Below are positions 7,241 to 8,767 of a stretch of DNA of 8,767 bases, one piece after another. Location of the stretch: contig SBFU01000208.1 of assembly GCA_006227785.1 (NCBI GenBank), forward strand, positions 1 to 8,767, given 5' to 3'. Made by a program: the position numbers and the translations under genes. The stretch comes from Burkholderiales bacterium. GTDB lineage: Bacteria > Pseudomonadota > Gammaproteobacteria > Burkholderiales > Burkholderiaceae_C. A model generated the notes under the pieces. The model ran no database searches. It was not told where the DNA came from and worked only from the letters and a program-made list of their open reading frames with translations. The stretch's first letter is position 1, and the number at the start of each line of letters is the position of its first letter.

Positions 7241-7921
7241 ATGAGCAACATCAAAACGAACCACGAAGCCCAGCAGGCGATGGAGGCCGACGAGGCCTGG
7301 TCGGCCCTGGTGGATGGCGAAGCCTTCGACCACGAGATCGATGGCATGCTGGCGGCTTTCGCAGACGACGCGCAGGCGCGCGCCCGCTGGCACCGCTATC
7401 AGGTTATCGGTGATGTGCTGCGCGGCAGTGCGCCTGCGGTGACTGGCGTGCCTCCGGAGCATTTCCTTGCGACCTTGCGGACCCGGCTCGCTGCCGAGCC
7501 CCCGCAGGGGCAGCCTGAGCCGGTCGCCGTGAACCGGCCGGTGGCCACGCCGGTGCCTGCCGAGTTGGTCGATCGCCCCAGCGCCAACGACGCCATTTTC
7601 CGCTGGAAGATGGTGGCCGGTCTCGCATCGCTGGCGGCCGTGATGGCGGTCAGCTGGGGCATCACCGGCTCACTCACGCAACCCGTCGACGGGTCCCAGC
7701 TGGCCATTTCCGCGCCTGTCGCAACGCAGCCAAAGGTCGAGTTGGTGAACGCTCCGGCCCCTCAGCCGCTGGTCGTGGTGCCTTCGGGCCAGGGCCCGGT
7801 GATTCGGGATCCGCAGCTCGAGGCCCTGATGGCAGAACACCGGCAGCACGGGGGCATGTCCGCCTTGCAGATGCCAGCCGGCTTCCTGCGCAACGCCACC
7901 TTCGACGCCCCTTCGCGCTGA
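7241..7921 (+). CDS. rseA: Sigma-E anti-sigma factor RseA (MucA-like)
   Basis: RseA holds sigma-E inactive at the inner membrane and is destroyed by regulated proteolysis (DegS, RseP, Clp in the E. coli model) during envelope stress. The 226 residues show an N-terminal anti-sigma domain (about 17-88) with EAWSALVDGE and RARWHRYQVIGDVLRG matching the RseA fold. A Pro-rich linker follows, then one membrane helix (about 122-145) and a periplasmic tail ending SALQMPAGFLRNATFD. The ATG at 7241 was chosen. A GTG at 7184 overlaps the rpoE stop and would add 19 residues, but these are polar and outside the conserved domain. Only a weak GGA (7230-7232) precedes 7241, and a Met at 7280 is also possible. 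The position after rpoE and before rseB confirms the call. Confidence 0.93.
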   Translation: MSNIKTNHEAQQAMEADEAWSALVDGEAFDHEIDGMLAAFADDAQARARWHRYQVIGDVLRGSAPAVTGVPPEHFLATLRTRLAAEPPQGQPEPVAVNRPVATPVPAELVDRPSANDAIFRWKMVAGLASLAAVMAVSWGITGSLTQPVDGSQLAISAPVATQPKVELVNAPAPQPLVVVPSGQGPVIRDPQLEALMAEHRQHGGMSALQMPAGFLRNATFDAPSR

Positions 7922-7925
7922 CCTG

Positions 7926-8767
7926 ATGCCCATGACGACGGTTGCCATTTCGCCATCAGGTCTGGCCGTCCTCGCCGACGTCCGCCGCATACGTTCCCGG
8001 TTCAGGTTCGCCCTCTGGCGCAAGCTGGTGCTGCCTGTTCTCGCCTGTGCCTGTGGGGCACTGGTGCACGCCCAGACGCCGAGCGCTGCCGCATCGTCTG
8101 CGCAGCCCCAGCGCAGCCTGAACGACTGGCTCACCCGCATCCACGATGCCTCTCGCCAGCGTGCCTACGTTGGCACATTCGTGGTCAGCGCTGGCGGTGA
8201 CATGTCCACGTCGCGCATCTGGCATGTCTGTGACGGCCAGCAGCAGATGGAGCGCATCGATACCCTGACGGGCGAACCGCGGATGACCGTACGCCGCGAC
8301 AGCGACGTCATCACCTTTGCGCCGGAAAGCAAGCTCGCCTGGGTGGACAAGCGCGAGTCGCTGGGCCTGTTTCCCGAGCTGCTGCGCACACCCAGCAACC
8401 TGATCCCGGAGTTCTACACCCACCGCGAAGCGGGGACCGATCGGGTCGCTGGCCACAAGGCCCAGGTGGTTGAGATCGTTCCCAAGGATGGCTTGCGGTT
8501 CGGCTACCGCATCTGGTCGGAAATGTCGACCGGTCTGGTGGTGAAGCTTCAGACGCTGGGTCCGGACGGCAAGGTGCTGGAGCAACTTGCCTTTTCCGAG
8601 CTGCAGCTCGATGCGCCGGTCAGCATGGCCAAACTCACCCGCCTGATGCGCGATACCAAAGGCTACGACATCCACCGACCCAGACTGCGCAAGACCACGG
8701 CTGAAGCGGAAGGGTGGCGCCTGAGCGAACCTGTTCCAGGTTTCCAGTCCATGAGCTGCCATGTGCG
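7926..8767 (+). CDS. rseB: Sigma-E regulatory protein RseB/MucB (3' end outside window)
   Basis: RseB is a periplasmic protein that binds the RseA tail, shields it from protease and senses lipopolysaccharide or lipid-like signals. The reading frame is open from the ATG at 7926 to the window edge, about 280 residues, against roughly 320-350 for the family, so the C-terminal part is missing. A long basic N-region (1-33) precedes a hydrophobic stretch (about 34-48) and a likely signal-peptidase site after VHA (47-49). The MucB/RseB N-terminal domain follows: SLNDWLTRIHDASRQRAYVG (64-83), ESLGLFPELL (144-153), FGYRIWSE (192-199) and STGLVVKLQ (201-209). The C-terminal domain is beginning near 260 (AEGWRLSEPVPGF). 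The gap to rseA is four nt with no clear ribosome site, suggesting translational coupling. A second in-frame ATG lies at 7932. Confidence 0.93.
   Translation, partial: MPMTTVAISPSGLAVLADVRRIRSRFRFALWRKLVLPVLACACGALVHAQTPSAAASSAQPQRSLNDWLTRIHDASRQRAYVGTFVVSAGGDMSTSRIWHVCDGQQQMERIDTLTGEPRMTVRRDSDVITFAPESKLAWVDKRESLGLFPELLRTPSNLIPEFYTHREAGTDRVAGHKAQVVEIVPKDGLRFGYRIWSEMSTGLVVKLQTLGPDGKVLEQLAFSELQLDAPVSMAKLTRLMRDTKGYDIHRPRLRKTTAEAEGWRLSEPVPGFQSMSCHV

Noticed and set aside
8039..8055. Lipoprotein signal in RseB (Cys41 or Cys43)
   Set aside because: VLAC and CAC do not fit the lipobox well (Leu at -2, no Gly/Ser pattern), and family members are soluble periplasmic proteins.

Overview
This window is an ordinary, intact stretch of a high-GC betaproteobacterial chromosome. 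The guess is Burkholderiales, Comamonadaceae-like. It rests on the gene order, on protein flavour (PlsX beginning [12 protein letters not shown], RpoE with FYTWLYRIAVNTAKK) and on a uniform GC-rich codon bias. All genes are on the + strand. The species cannot be named from the sequence alone.

Region 1 (1-4170): ribosomal protein L32 (rpmF) is followed by a strong intrinsic terminator. Then come plsX, fabH, fabD and fabG, closely spaced (gaps of 14 to 35 nt) and evidently one operon. FabD loads malonyl onto ACP, FabH starts chains from acetyl-CoA plus malonyl-ACP, FabG reduces the beta-ketoacyl-ACP, and PlsX hands finished acyl chains to phospholipid synthesis as acyl-phosphates.

Region 2 (4171-5907): acpP (acyl carrier protein) appears to have its own promoter (TAAAAT at 4226) and its own terminator-like hairpin (4515-4540). 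fabF, the elongating condensing enzyme, follows after a 156-nt gap. The dehydratase and enoyl reductase of the cycle are not in the window.

Region 3 (5908-8767): a small two-helix membrane protein of the YgfX/CptA family lies between fabF and an envelope-stress module. That module is rpoE (sigma-E), rseA (membrane anti-sigma factor) and rseB (periplasmic regulator). rseB is cut by the right edge of the window. Fatty acid and phospholipid synthesis is therefore directly followed by the regulator that senses envelope damage.

No mobile element, CRISPR array, tRNA, rRNA or defence system was seen, and no stretch over 300 nt lacks a gene. I found no novel multi-gene system. The points worth checking are regulatory: the terminator splitting rpmF from plsX, the private acpP transcription unit, the possibly leaderless rpoE mRNA, and the YgfX homologue in this position.
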